Origin: Spirochaetaceae bacterium
GTDB taxonomy: Bacteria; Spirochaetota; Spirochaetia; Treponematales; Breznakiellaceae
Reading direction: 5' to 3'
Length of the DNA: 11,013 bases
Assembly (NCBI GenBank): GCA_031258335.1
Contig: JAIRMY010000151.1
Coordinates: forward strand, 1 to 11,013
The notes under the pieces were generated by a model. The model was given only the letters and a program-made list of their open reading frames with translations, was not told where the DNA came from and did no database searches. Position numbers and translations under genes: made by a program. Within the stretch, counting starts at the first letter, position 1. Each line of letters begins with the position of its first letter. Positions 1-5,902 of this stretch are shown piece after piece.

Positions 1-1263
1 TCCGCGCTGCACGTCCGTGAAGTGTTGAAGGCTTCCCTTGACGAAAATCTCGACATGATAGCGGAAACGGTAGATTTTTTGATACGTGAGGGGAGGACGG
101 TATTTTACGATGCGGAACATTTTTTTGACGGGCTGGAGCAGAACCGGAGTTACGCGCTAAAAACCATTGCCGCCGCCTCGGAAGCGGGGGCGGCGCGAAT
201 CATACTCTGCGATACCAACGGCGGGACTTTTCCGGGCGCGATAAGTTCCGGCGTTACCGCGGCGGCTCAGATCTTGGCCGGTTCGCGGGGCGGGGCGACG
301 CCTTTGGGCATACACGCGCACAACGATTCAGGACTCGCCATAGCCTGCTCTATCGCGGCGATAGAAGCCGGCTGCATTCAGGTTCATGGAACCCTGCTCG
401 GCTTTGGGGAACGCTGCGGCAACACTTGTCTCGCGGCGCTCATACCCAGTCTCGAAAAGAAGATGGGGCTGCGCTGCCTGCCCCAAGGCTGCCTGGAGCG
501 CTTGACGGAGATAAGCAGGCGGGTTGCCGAGATTGCCAACTGCACGCTGAGCGAAGATACCCCGTATATAGGGGCTCACGCATTTTCGCACAAGGCCGGT
601 ATGCACGCCGATGCCATTCTAAAAATCAGCTCATCGTTTGAGCATATAGACCCGTCTCTGGTGGGAAACGGACGGCACTTCTTGATGAGCGAGCAAGGCG
701 GCAGGGCGGCGATAGCGGAGCGGGCAAAGAAACTCGATGCCGGAATAGGTAAGACGCATCCGGCGATAGCGGCGATTTCGCGCCGCCTGAAGGCGCTGGA
801 AGCCGAAGGCTGGGCCTTTGACGGGGCGGACGCCAGCTTTGAAATTCTCGTGTCCAAAGAATTGGGGATGTACAAGCGTCTCTTCGAGATAATCGCGTTC
901 CGGGTACAGAGTGAACACCCCCCCGTCAAACTGATGGAGTGTTGCCACGCATGGGTAAAAGTTTTGGTAAACGGACAGTACGAAATGGCCGCCGCCGAAG
1001 GAGACGGGCCCGTAAATGCGCTTGACGGAGCGCTGCGGCGGGCATTGATAGGGTTTTACCCGCCGTTAGAGAATATGAGACTGTCGGATTTTAAGGTCCG
1101 CGTGATTGACGGGAAGGCGGCTACCGCGGCTAAAGTCCGCGTACTGATAGAATCGACTGACGGCGTATCGTCGTGGGTTACCGTAGGTGTCTCCGCGGAT
1201 ATAATAGCGGCAAGCTGCCTTGCCCTTGTCGATTCTATAGAGTACGGACTATCGCGTGGCTGA
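1..1263 (+). CDS. cimA: Citramalate synthase, 3' part (5' end outside window)
   Basis: (R)-citramalate synthase condenses pyruvate with acetyl-CoA, the first step of the threonine-independent isoleucine route; it is a cytosolic enzyme of the isopropylmalate/homocitrate synthase family. The reading frame is open from base 1, so the first GTG at 22 is not the true start. About 420 residues are visible; the family is usually 520-540, so roughly the first 100, including the catalytic RDG motif, lie upstream. Visible marks are YDAEHFFDG (about residues 36-44), CDTNGG (about 70), the metal-binding GIHAHND (103-109), GERCGN, and HKAGMH (197-202). The last 110 residues form a LeuA-type regulatory domain. 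FDAEHFFDG-type sequence followed by CDTNGG favours CimA over LeuA. The 3' end overlaps convergent fabF by 15 bp. The isoleucine role is inferred from the family. Confidence 0.9.
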   Translation, partial: SALHVREVLKASLDENLDMIAETVDFLIREGRTVFYDAEHFFDGLEQNRSYALKTIAAASEAGAARIILCDTNGGTFPGAISSGVTAAAQILAGSRGGATPLGIHAHNDSGLAIACSIAAIEAGCIQVHGTLLGFGERCGNTCLAALIPSLEKKMGLRCLPQGCLERLTEISRRVAEIANCTLSEDTPYIGAHAFSHKAGMHADAILKISSSFEHIDPSLVGNGRHFLMSEQGGRAAIAERAKKLDAGIGKTHPAIAAISRRLKALEAEGWAFDGADASFEILVSKELGMYKRLFEIIAFRVQSEHPPVKLMECCHAWVKVLVNGQYEMAAAEGDGPVNALDGALRRALIGFYPPLENMRLSDFKVRVIDGKAATAAKVRVLIESTDGVSSWVTVGVSADIIAASCLALVDSIEYGLSRG

Positions 1264-2508
1264 ATACTTCTTGAACACGACAACTCCGTTATGACCGCCG
1301 AAACCCAGACTGCCGGAGGCGGCGGCGTTTACCGTACCGAACAACGCCTTGTTGGGAACATAGTCCAGGTCGCATTCAGGGTCGGGGTTTTCAAGGTTTA
1401 TCGTGGGCGGAAAGAAGCCCTCACGTATAGCGAGTATGCTGGCTATCGCCTCAAGCCCGCCGCCGGCAGCGACACAGTGGCCTATCATGCTCTTGATACT
1501 GGAAACCTTGAGTTTGTAGGCGTGTTCGCCAAACGCCGCCTTTAGCATCTTCGTCTCCAGCGCGTCGTTTATCCGGGTCGAAGTCCCGTGAGCGTTGTAA
1601 TACTGCACATCCTCCGGTTTGAGCCCGGCGTCGGCGAGCGCCAGCCTTATAGCCCGCGCCCCGCTCTCTCCGGTAGGCTCAGGGGCGGTGATATGGCAGG
1701 CATCCGCCGTGGCGCCGTAGCCGGCGAACTCGGCAAGAATAGGCTGCCCGCGCCCTCTGGCGTGTTCCTCGCTCTCAAGGACAAGTATGCCTGCGCCCTC
1801 GCCAAGAACAAAGCCATCCCTTCCTGCGTCAAAAGGACGGCTCGCCTTTGTGGGGTCATCGTTGTGTAGGGTGGAGAGAGCCTGCAAACGCTCAAATCCG
1901 CCAACGCCAAAAGACGTGATGCAGGCTTCCGTACCGCCCGACACTACGACATCACAGCGTCCCGCGCGGATAAGGTCGAGCGCCTGCCCCAGAGCGTCAG
2001 TCCCGGAAGCGCAGGCGGTAACCTGCGTGTAGGCAAGTCCCTTACTCCCGTAAACGAGCGAAACATTGCCTGAGCCCTCGTTGTTTATCATCAACGGCAC
2101 GGTAAGCGGAAGCATACGGTCGGGTCCGGCATCAAACAGCTTCCTAAACGATTCGGCAACTATCTCAAAGCCGCCTATACCGTTCCCAAGCACAACGCCG
2201 CACCTCTCCGCATCGCAGTTCACCTTGCGCGAGGTATCGAGCAGTCCAGCCTGAGTTAGCGCCTCGTACGCGCCGGCGACGGCAAACTGGGAAAACCGCG
2301 CCATCTTACGCGCAGCCTTCGCGTCCATCCATGCCGAAGGGTCGAAATCCTTCACTTCGCCGGCTATCTTCACCTTGTGCTTCTCCGTGTCAAACTGCGT
2401 AATCCGGCAGATGCCGCTCTTGCCCGCTTTTAGGGCGGCGGAAAATTCATCAACAGATTTAGCTACGGGCGAAATCACGCCCATCCCTGTAACAACAACT
2501 TTTCTCAT
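1249..2508 (-). CDS. fabF: 3-oxoacyl-[acyl-carrier-protein] synthase II (KAS II)
   Basis: Elongating beta-ketoacyl-ACP synthase: it condenses malonyl-ACP with acyl-ACP in type II fatty-acid synthesis in the cytosol. The 419-residue product has the normal length for FabF and the thiolase fold. The catalytic Cys lies in TACASGTDAL (Cys166), the two active-site His in NAHGTST (His307) and IGHCVAAGG (His344), with Lys339 before the latter and GFGGHN near the end. Cys345 stands where a Leu is more usual; this should not affect catalysis. The start is taken as ATG at 2508: GGAG sits 7 bases before it, whereas the TTG one codon upstream is poorly spaced. It lies 39 bp behind fabG on the same strand and is probably cotranscribed with it. 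The stop codon lies inside the end of the convergent cimA. Confidence 0.95.
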   Translation of the reverse strand: MRKVVVTGMGVISPVAKSVDEFSAALKAGKSGICRITQFDTEKHKVKIAGEVKDFDPSAWMDAKAARKMARFSQFAVAGAYEALTQAGLLDTSRKVNCDAERCGVVLGNGIGGFEIVAESFRKLFDAGPDRMLPLTVPLMINNEGSGNVSLVYGSKGLAYTQVTACASGTDALGQALDLIRAGRCDVVVSGGTEACITSFGVGGFERLQALSTLHNDDPTKASRPFDAGRDGFVLGEGAGILVLESEEHARGRGQPILAEFAGYGATADACHITAPEPTGESGARAIRLALADAGLKPEDVQYYNAHGTSTRINDALETKMLKAAFGEHAYKLKVSSIKSMIGHCVAAGGGLEAIASILAIREGFFPPTINLENPDPECDLDYVPNKALFGTVNAAASGSLGFGGHNGVVVFKKYSATR

Positions 2509-2535
2509 CAAAATACTCCGTAAATATCAATTATC

Positions 2536-2564
2536 TGAACATTCCGCTTACATGAACATTCCGC
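2536..2564. repeat. 12-bp direct repeat spanning the fabG stop codon
   Basis: TGAACATTCCGC occurs at 2536-2547 and again at 2553-2564, 17 bp apart. The distal copy encodes the last residues of FabG (GGMFM region); the other copy lies just beyond the stop codon. It looks like a small tandem duplication in the fabG-fabF spacer. No function is evident. Confidence 0.7.
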
Positions 2565-3282
2565 CGTCAACTGGCAGTACCTGTCCTGTTATGTAGGACG
2601 ATTCGTCCGATGCCAAAAACAGCGCCGTCCGCGCTATGTCATCGGGGGAACCCATGCGTTTTAGCGGAATCAGCGACACGGTTTTTTCTTTGGCTTCGCC
2701 CGTCATCGCGTTAGTCATGTCCGTAGCGATGAAACCGGGCGCGATGGCGTTGACGCGCACGCCCCTAGGCGCCGCTTCCTGAGCCAGACTCTTTGTAAAG
2801 CCTATTACGCCGGCCTTTGCCGCGGCATAGTTCGCCTGACCGCCGTTACCGTGAATCCCGACAACGCTTGCCATGTTTATTATCGAACCGCACCGTTCCC
2901 GTATCATAGAGCGCCCCACAGTGCGGGCTATTATGAACGGCGCGCTGACATTTACATCCAGCACCTTTTGAAAATCGGCAAGAGGCATCCTAAAAGAGAG
3001 GTTGTCCCGCGTTATACCCGCGTTGTTTACCAGAATATCAAAGCCGCCTGCATCCTTTATGAGTCCTTCGATAAGCGCCTCGACCTTTTCCAGATCGCCC
3101 AAATCGGCGCATACCCAATGCAGCCTGCCGCCGGACGCCGCCAGACGTTCCGCCAAATCAGCCGGCTCATTCATACTTATACCCCAAACGTGCGCCCCTT
3201 CCGCGATAAACCTACTGGAAATCGCCCTTCCTATCCCACGCGATGTTCCGGTAACCAGAGCCTTTTTATCCTGTAAACGCAT
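2548..3282 (-). CDS. fabG: 3-oxoacyl-[acyl-carrier-protein] reductase
   Basis: NADPH-dependent reduction of beta-ketoacyl-ACP to beta-hydroxyacyl-ACP, the first reduction of each fatty-acid elongation cycle. The 244-residue product is a full-length classical short-chain dehydrogenase. It has the cofactor motif TGTSRGIG (11-18), NNAG (86-89), and the catalytic tetrad Asn111, Ser139, Tyr152 and Lys156 (YAAAK), then PGFIATDM and the C-terminal VDGGMFM typical of FabG. ATG 3282 is preceded by a strong GGAGGG. The gene leads a two-gene operon with fabF, behind a promoter about 100 bp upstream. Many short-chain dehydrogenases look alike, but the fabF neighbour and the C-terminus make FabG the best call. 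A 12-bp duplication lies at its stop codon. Confidence 0.93.
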   Translation of the reverse strand: MRLQDKKALVTGTSRGIGRAISSRFIAEGAHVWGISMNEPADLAERLAASGGRLHWVCADLGDLEKVEALIEGLIKDAGGFDILVNNAGITRDNLSFRMPLADFQKVLDVNVSAPFIIARTVGRSMIRERCGSIINMASVVGIHGNGGQANYAAAKAGVIGFTKSLAQEAAPRGVRVNAIAPGFIATDMTNAMTGEAKEKTVSLIPLKRMGSPDDIARTALFLASDESSYITGQVLPVDGGMFM

Positions 3283-3347
3283 CTAACCCTCCAACCTTTG
3301 ATCTGCAAGCCTGTGCGGTTCTTTCACCGGCGCAAGCCATGCCCTTG

Positions 3348-3374
3348 TATGACAAAAGTTAGACAAATGTCATA
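3348..3374. promoter_or_regulatory. Inverted repeat at the predicted fabGF start site (possible operator)
   Basis: TATGACA (3348-3354) and TGTCATA (3368-3374) are perfect inverted arms around 13 bp. Inside, GACAAA recurs at 3351 and 3362, one helical turn apart. The dyad begins exactly at the predicted start site and covers about +1 to +27, where a bound repressor would block transcription. It does not match the FapR, FabT or FadR operators I know, so the regulator is unidentified. Confidence 0.4.
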
Positions 3375-3380
3375 GTTCTA

Positions 3381-3409
3381 ACAGTAACAATACGGGAACA
3401 AATTGTCAA
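3381..3409 (-). promoter_or_regulatory. Promoter of the fabG-fabF operon
   Basis: On the minus strand, a perfect -35 TTGACA (3409-3404) is followed by a 17-bp spacer and the -10 TACTGT (3386-3381), which matches TATAAT at 4 of 6 positions. The start site would fall near 3374, giving a leader of about 92 nt before fabG. It is the best sigma70-type match in the region upstream of fabG. Confidence 0.65.
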
Positions 3410-3431
3410 GGCTGCGCTGCTATAACGCTAA

Positions 3432-3587
3432 AACAGGGGATATTTTAATGGCGGATTCGTTTTAGCCATACTGGACAAGACCCCGGAAGACTGGGGACAG
3501 ACGAAGTTAGAGTTTGCCGGGTTTGGAATCAAAATTCTTGAAGTAAAAGATCACAGGCTGGAGAGGACGCTCGTGGTTAAATCGTCC
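3432..3587 (+). pseudogene. Remnant of a CorC/HlyC-type CBS protein, C-terminal domain
   Basis: Directly after an in-frame stop (TAA at 3429) the plus strand encodes about 50 residues containing NGGFVLAILDKTP, then WGQTKLEFAGF and IKILEVKDHRLERTLV. The order and spacing fit the small C-terminal domain of CorC/HlyC (hemolysin-like, CBS-pair) transporters, whose pattern is a glycine-rich strand, a Pro-x-x-Gly turn, an aromatic-Gly strand, then a VLEV...R-[IL]-x-R strand. No start codon, ribosome binding site, CBS pair or membrane domain precedes it. After about 3587 the frame stays open to 3734 but runs into repetitive GC-rich sequence with no family resemblance. I read it as a surviving 3' scrap of a deleted gene; the assignment is from motif pattern only. 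Confidence 0.5.
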
Positions 3588-3611
3588 CCCCGCCCCTTCG
3601 TAAAGACCAGA

Positions 3612-3673
3612 ATTCGCTACCGCGTGTCAGGCGCGCCTGACAGCGGTAAGCCGCTTCGCGGCTTGTGGCGAAT
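3612..3673. repeat. Nested inverted repeats able to fold as a three-way junction
   Basis: An outer stem pairs ATTCGC (3612-3617) with GCGAAT (3668-3673), extendable by about three pairs including a G-T. Inside are two hairpins. The first pairs ACCGC plus TGTCAGGCG (3619-3633, with one bulged G at 3624) with CGCCTGACA plus GCGGT (3634-3647); its core TGTCAGGCGCGCCTGACA is a perfect 18-bp palindrome. The second pairs AAGCCGC with GCGGCTT around a TTC loop (3648-3664). No T tract flanks it, so it is not a classical terminator for the lipoprotein gene that ends at 3698. It may be a dispersed REP-like repeat. Confidence 0.6.
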
Positions 3674-3697
3674 AGAAGCGCGGGTGCGGCGCGTTCC

Positions 3698-4192
3698 TTA
3701 CTTAATAGTGACATTTTTGTTAAAATCAAGGTAAATTGTTTCACCTGATACTTTTGCAGGACTTTTCGCTTTGACTTCGGCTGCCGGAATTCCCGTTTTG
3801 TCATTGCTTACCGGCGCGGTGCGTTCAAGCATTGTTTCAGTATATTTTATTGCCAGAGCTGAACCATACCATGTCTCTACCGGGTTAAAAAGAAACATAA
3901 GTACCCTTAATCCTTCTCTTTTTACATCAATATTTACATTGACAATTGCGTCAGCATCCTTTTCCGCCGCGGCTTTCAGCAGGGCATCGTAGGTTACTCT
4001 TTCGCCACTACCCTTGTTAACGACGCATTCCACAAAAACCAAACCAACAGACGTAAAATTTTTTACCCCTACCGTTATATTTTCCGACTTTCCAGAAAAA
4101 TTCGCTTTTACTGAAGTTGCACATCCAGCAAGCAACATTACGAACACCAGGACAATTACCAGTATTCCTCTACCCATTTTTTTATTTGCCAT
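3698..4192 (-). CDS. Small lipoprotein of unknown function
   Basis: The 164-residue product is very probably a membrane-anchored lipoprotein. It has a basic start (MANKKMGRG), a hydrophobic stretch at residues 9-22, and the lipobox LAGC with Cys24 as the lipid-modified residue. The mature part is mostly beta/alpha in character and includes the segment YDALLKAAAEKDADAIVNV, resembling small repeat-type domains in which a short helix ends in an Asp-Ala motif before a strand. It also has a TWYGSALAIKY segment. ATG 4192 is preceded by AAAGGAG at good spacing. It appears to be a single-gene unit, with the gene remnant and inverted repeats downstream. I do not recognise a named family, and no partner or substrate can be inferred from its neighbours. 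Confidence 0.8.
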   Translation of the reverse strand: MANKKMGRGILVIVLVFVMLLAGCATSVKANFSGKSENITVGVKNFTSVGLVFVECVVNKGSGERVTYDALLKAAAEKDADAIVNVNIDVKREGLRVLMFLFNPVETWYGSALAIKYTETMLERTAPVSNDKTGIPAAEVKAKSPAKVSGETIYLDFNKNVTIK

Positions 4193-4211
4193 TTTTTCTC
4201 CTTTACATTAG

Positions 4212-4241
4212 TCTATAATAGATTTTTGCATGAATCCGCAA
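4212..4241 (-). promoter_or_regulatory. Weak candidate promoter of the lipoprotein gene
   Basis: On the minus strand TTGCGG (4241-4236) stands 18 bp before TATAGA (4217-4212). The start site would fall about 13 bases before ATG 4192, just leaving room for the AAAGGAG ribosome binding site. An overlapping TATTAT (4220-4215) is an alternative -10 with poorer -35 options. Confidence 0.3.
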
Positions 4242-4393
4242 AAAACCCACAAACGTGGCAAACCCCCTACAGGTAGAGCCGCGCCTGCGCATGGTAAAAT
4301 CGCAAAAAAACTATTCGCTTTTTCACTCATATTTAGTATAGTATACCCTGTGCGCAGGACTGTCAAGCCCCCTGTGCAAGATTGCTGGATACC

Positions 4394-4422
4394 TTGTATT
4401 CCCTTTTCATACCTGCTATAAT
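4394..4422 (+). promoter_or_regulatory. Extended -10 promoter of the toxin-antitoxin remnant
   Basis: TTGTAT (4394-4399), a 17-bp spacer, then a perfect TATAAT (4417-4422) preceded by the extended -10 TG (TGCTATAAT). The start site is expected at about 4428-4430, on or beside the GTG at 4429, so the transcript may be leaderless. The rest of 4193-4428 shows only AT-rich sequence and a few short, weak dyads. Confidence 0.65.
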
Positions 4423-4428
4423 GAGTAG

Positions 4429-4797
4429 GTGAATTTTGAAATTAAGTTCAAACAATCGGCTTTCAGGCACGGCGTGGGCGAAGCCGATTTTCGCTATGCG
4501 TTTACCAATCCATGTTTGGAAACCATGTCTGAAGAAGAAGTGTTTACCCTTGACGAATATTATACCAATAATCCGCCCAAGGTAGACCCTTCAAAAGCTC
4601 GCGTACGGATTCCAATGATACGTGTTGACAGCCGTACCGCCGAATACCTGTTATTCCTTTCTCGAACAACCCGCAAAACGCCGGGAGAGATTGTCAGCGG
4701 ACTGGTACAGGAATGGATTGACGCTGTCAGCGAGGGGAGGGTGCTTCACGGTTTGCGCTTTGCGGCTTGTAAAAACCAGATTTATCAATATACTTAA
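4429..4797 (+). CDS. Antitoxin-like protein fused to the N-terminal stub of a toxin-like protein
   Basis: The 122-residue frame has two parts. Residues 1-31 (FKQSAFRHGVGEADFRYAF) align with the start of the toxin-like protein at 10808 (FRDTAFKHNLDEADIRHAF). Residue 33 onward (from ATG 4525) reads as a small antitoxin: FTLDEYYTNNPPKVDPSKAR, then a VDSRTAEYL...TRKTPGEIVSGLV helix-rich segment. The order toxin then antitoxin is common in such operons, so an internal deletion probably removed the rest of the toxin and joined the two in frame. The last 20 residues (from GRVLHGL) look like extra tail. GTG 4429 sits at the expected transcript start with no ribosome binding site; ATG 4525 has only a weak GGA before it, so the antitoxin alone may be made. 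The toxin-antitoxin role is inferred from general resemblance, not shown. Confidence 0.55.
   Translation: MNFEIKFKQSAFRHGVGEADFRYAFTNPCLETMSEEEVFTLDEYYTNNPPKVDPSKARVRIPMIRVDSRTAEYLLFLSRTTRKTPGEIVSGLVQEWIDAVSEGRVLHGLRFAACKNQIYQYT
4767..4794 (+). promoter_or_regulatory. Candidate promoter of the TPR-greA-cca run
   Basis: TTGTAA (4767-4772), a 16-bp spacer and TATACT (4789-4794) lie at the very end of the preceding antitoxin-like gene. The start site would be near 4801, giving a leader of about 125 nt before ATG 4926 that contains the alternative hairpins at 4865-4912. Confidence 0.45.
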
Positions 4798-4864
4798 AGT
4801 AAGGGAGGGGACGGCAATCAGGGGATGTACAGCGTAGTGGGATTAATCTAAAGCCGGTGAGACG

Positions 4865-4912
4865 GATAGCCGCCAGCGGGAGGGCTATCTGAAGCGGACA
4901 GCCGGAATAGCC
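4865..4912 (+). promoter_or_regulatory. Leader with two mutually exclusive hairpins
   Basis: GGCTATC at 4883-4889 can pair upstream with GATAGCC (4865-4871, 7 bp, 11-nt loop). Its GGCTAT (4883-4888) can instead pair downstream with ATAGCC (4907-4912, 6 bp). The two stems share the same strand and cannot coexist. The downstream stem ends 13 bases before ATG 4926, close to the ribosome entry site, so the choice could affect translation. No known riboswitch core or terminator T tract was recognised. Confidence 0.4.
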
Positions 4913-4925
4913 GTTTAATTGAGCT

Positions 4926-5879
4926 ATGGATAAAGCGGATGTGGATGCTATAACGCGGAATCTCATCCAGGAAGCTTACGATAAAATGAAGGAAGCCAGA
5001 CCGGATGTATCTCTTGAAAAGCTGGAACAGGCCCTAGTCGCGGATTACAACCAGCAAGAGGCCCTGTATGCGTTAAAGTGTCTCAACTGGTGGCTGAAAC
5101 GCATAGAGGATCTAGATAACGCCGGCGATGTCAGCCCTTACAGCAGGGGCAATTTTTTGCTTTCCCAGTGGAAGAGTTATTACAGCTTTCTTGACCTTGT
5201 AGGCGACGCTTTCGACAGGTGTCAGTACGCGGTAAAGCATTTTGTCTACGGACTCGCCCTGCGGAATTTTACCTGCATCTTTGCTGGCGGGGGTATGAGG
5301 CATGACCCTGATCTTTTGGAACAGATTGGTCGTTGTTACAAAGGCATGGGCAACTACGAGGAGGCCTTGGACTACCTGAAACAGGCGGCGGGTTTCAAGC
5401 AGAACGACGCGGCGACCATAGCGGTACTGGCGGATGTTTACGCGTTGCTCGGAGCAACCAAGGCGGCAAAAGCGTTGTTTCGTGAGGCGTTTGCCATAGC
5501 CCCGCAGGCAATAGATCTGCGCGAAATGGAATCCGAGCTTCTCCTCACGCTGGTTAAGCGCGTCTCGGATATGGGTTACACAGGCGCGGAGTTACAGGAA
5601 TGGATTCCCGTTTACGGCGCGCTGTTAGGCGTTTTTACCGTGAAGCGCGGGCTTAAATTTGCCGAATTGAGCAGGCTGAAACAGCAGATTTTTGATTTGG
5701 AGACCGAGCTGCGCGGCTCTCCACGCGAAAAAAATATTTTGATTCCGGCTTTGTTGAATAAATATTTCCGGCTGATGGATCATTATGAAGGCGGCGACAA
5801 CGGCGCCGCCTTAATCAAAGAGACACAGATGAAGATAAAAATTATAGAACCGGTCATTTTTGAACGGTATATGTGTTAG
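4926..5879 (+). CDS. TPR (tetratricopeptide repeat) protein
   Basis: A 317-residue, mostly helical, probably cytosolic protein with no signal peptide or membrane segment. Two tetratricopeptide repeats are clear: DPDLLEQIGRCYKGMGNYEE (about 127-160) and NDAATIAVLADVYALLGATK (about 160-194). The flanking helices (1-115 and 200-317) probably extend the solenoid. Such repeats hold protein partners and have no catalytic role. ATG 4926 is the first possible start, since an in-frame TGA lies at 4920; its ribosome binding site is weak (TTGAG). It ends 23 bp before greA, whose N-terminal part is also a helical solenoid. This makes a link to GreA or RNA polymerase possible but unproven. Treponemes carry similar TPR proteins of unknown function. 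Confidence 0.8.
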   Translation: MDKADVDAITRNLIQEAYDKMKEARPDVSLEKLEQALVADYNQQEALYALKCLNWWLKRIEDLDNAGDVSPYSRGNFLLSQWKSYYSFLDLVGDAFDRCQYAVKHFVYGLALRNFTCIFAGGGMRHDPDLLEQIGRCYKGMGNYEEALDYLKQAAGFKQNDAATIAVLADVYALLGATKAAKALFREAFAIAPQAIDLREMESELLLTLVKRVSDMGYTGAELQEWIPVYGALLGVFTVKRGLKFAELSRLKQQIFDLETELRGSPREKNILIPALLNKYFRLMDHYEGGDNGAALIKETQMKIKIIEPVIFERYMC

Positions 5880-5902
5880 CAAAGTAAAAGGAAGGACAAA
5901 AA

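Noticed and set aside
3577..3804. A 75-codon minus-strand frame overlapping the lipoprotein 3' end.
   Set aside because: Its sequence comes from the nested inverted repeats and from the lipoprotein gene in another frame; no motif or ribosome binding site.
4241..4256. CCAC-GTTT-GTGG hairpin followed by T's on the minus strand as a terminator.
   Set aside because: The stem is only four to five pairs and it sits upstream of the lipoprotein gene with no minus-strand gene to terminate.
4230..4421. A 63-codon plus-strand frame in the lipoprotein upstream region.
   Set aside because: No ribosome binding site, no recognisable motif, and it overlaps promoters on both strands.
4798..4925. Known riboswitch or structured RNA (cobalamin type, SRP RNA) in the purine-rich leader.
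   Set aside because: No conserved core of these classes could be found; only the alternative hairpins are supported.
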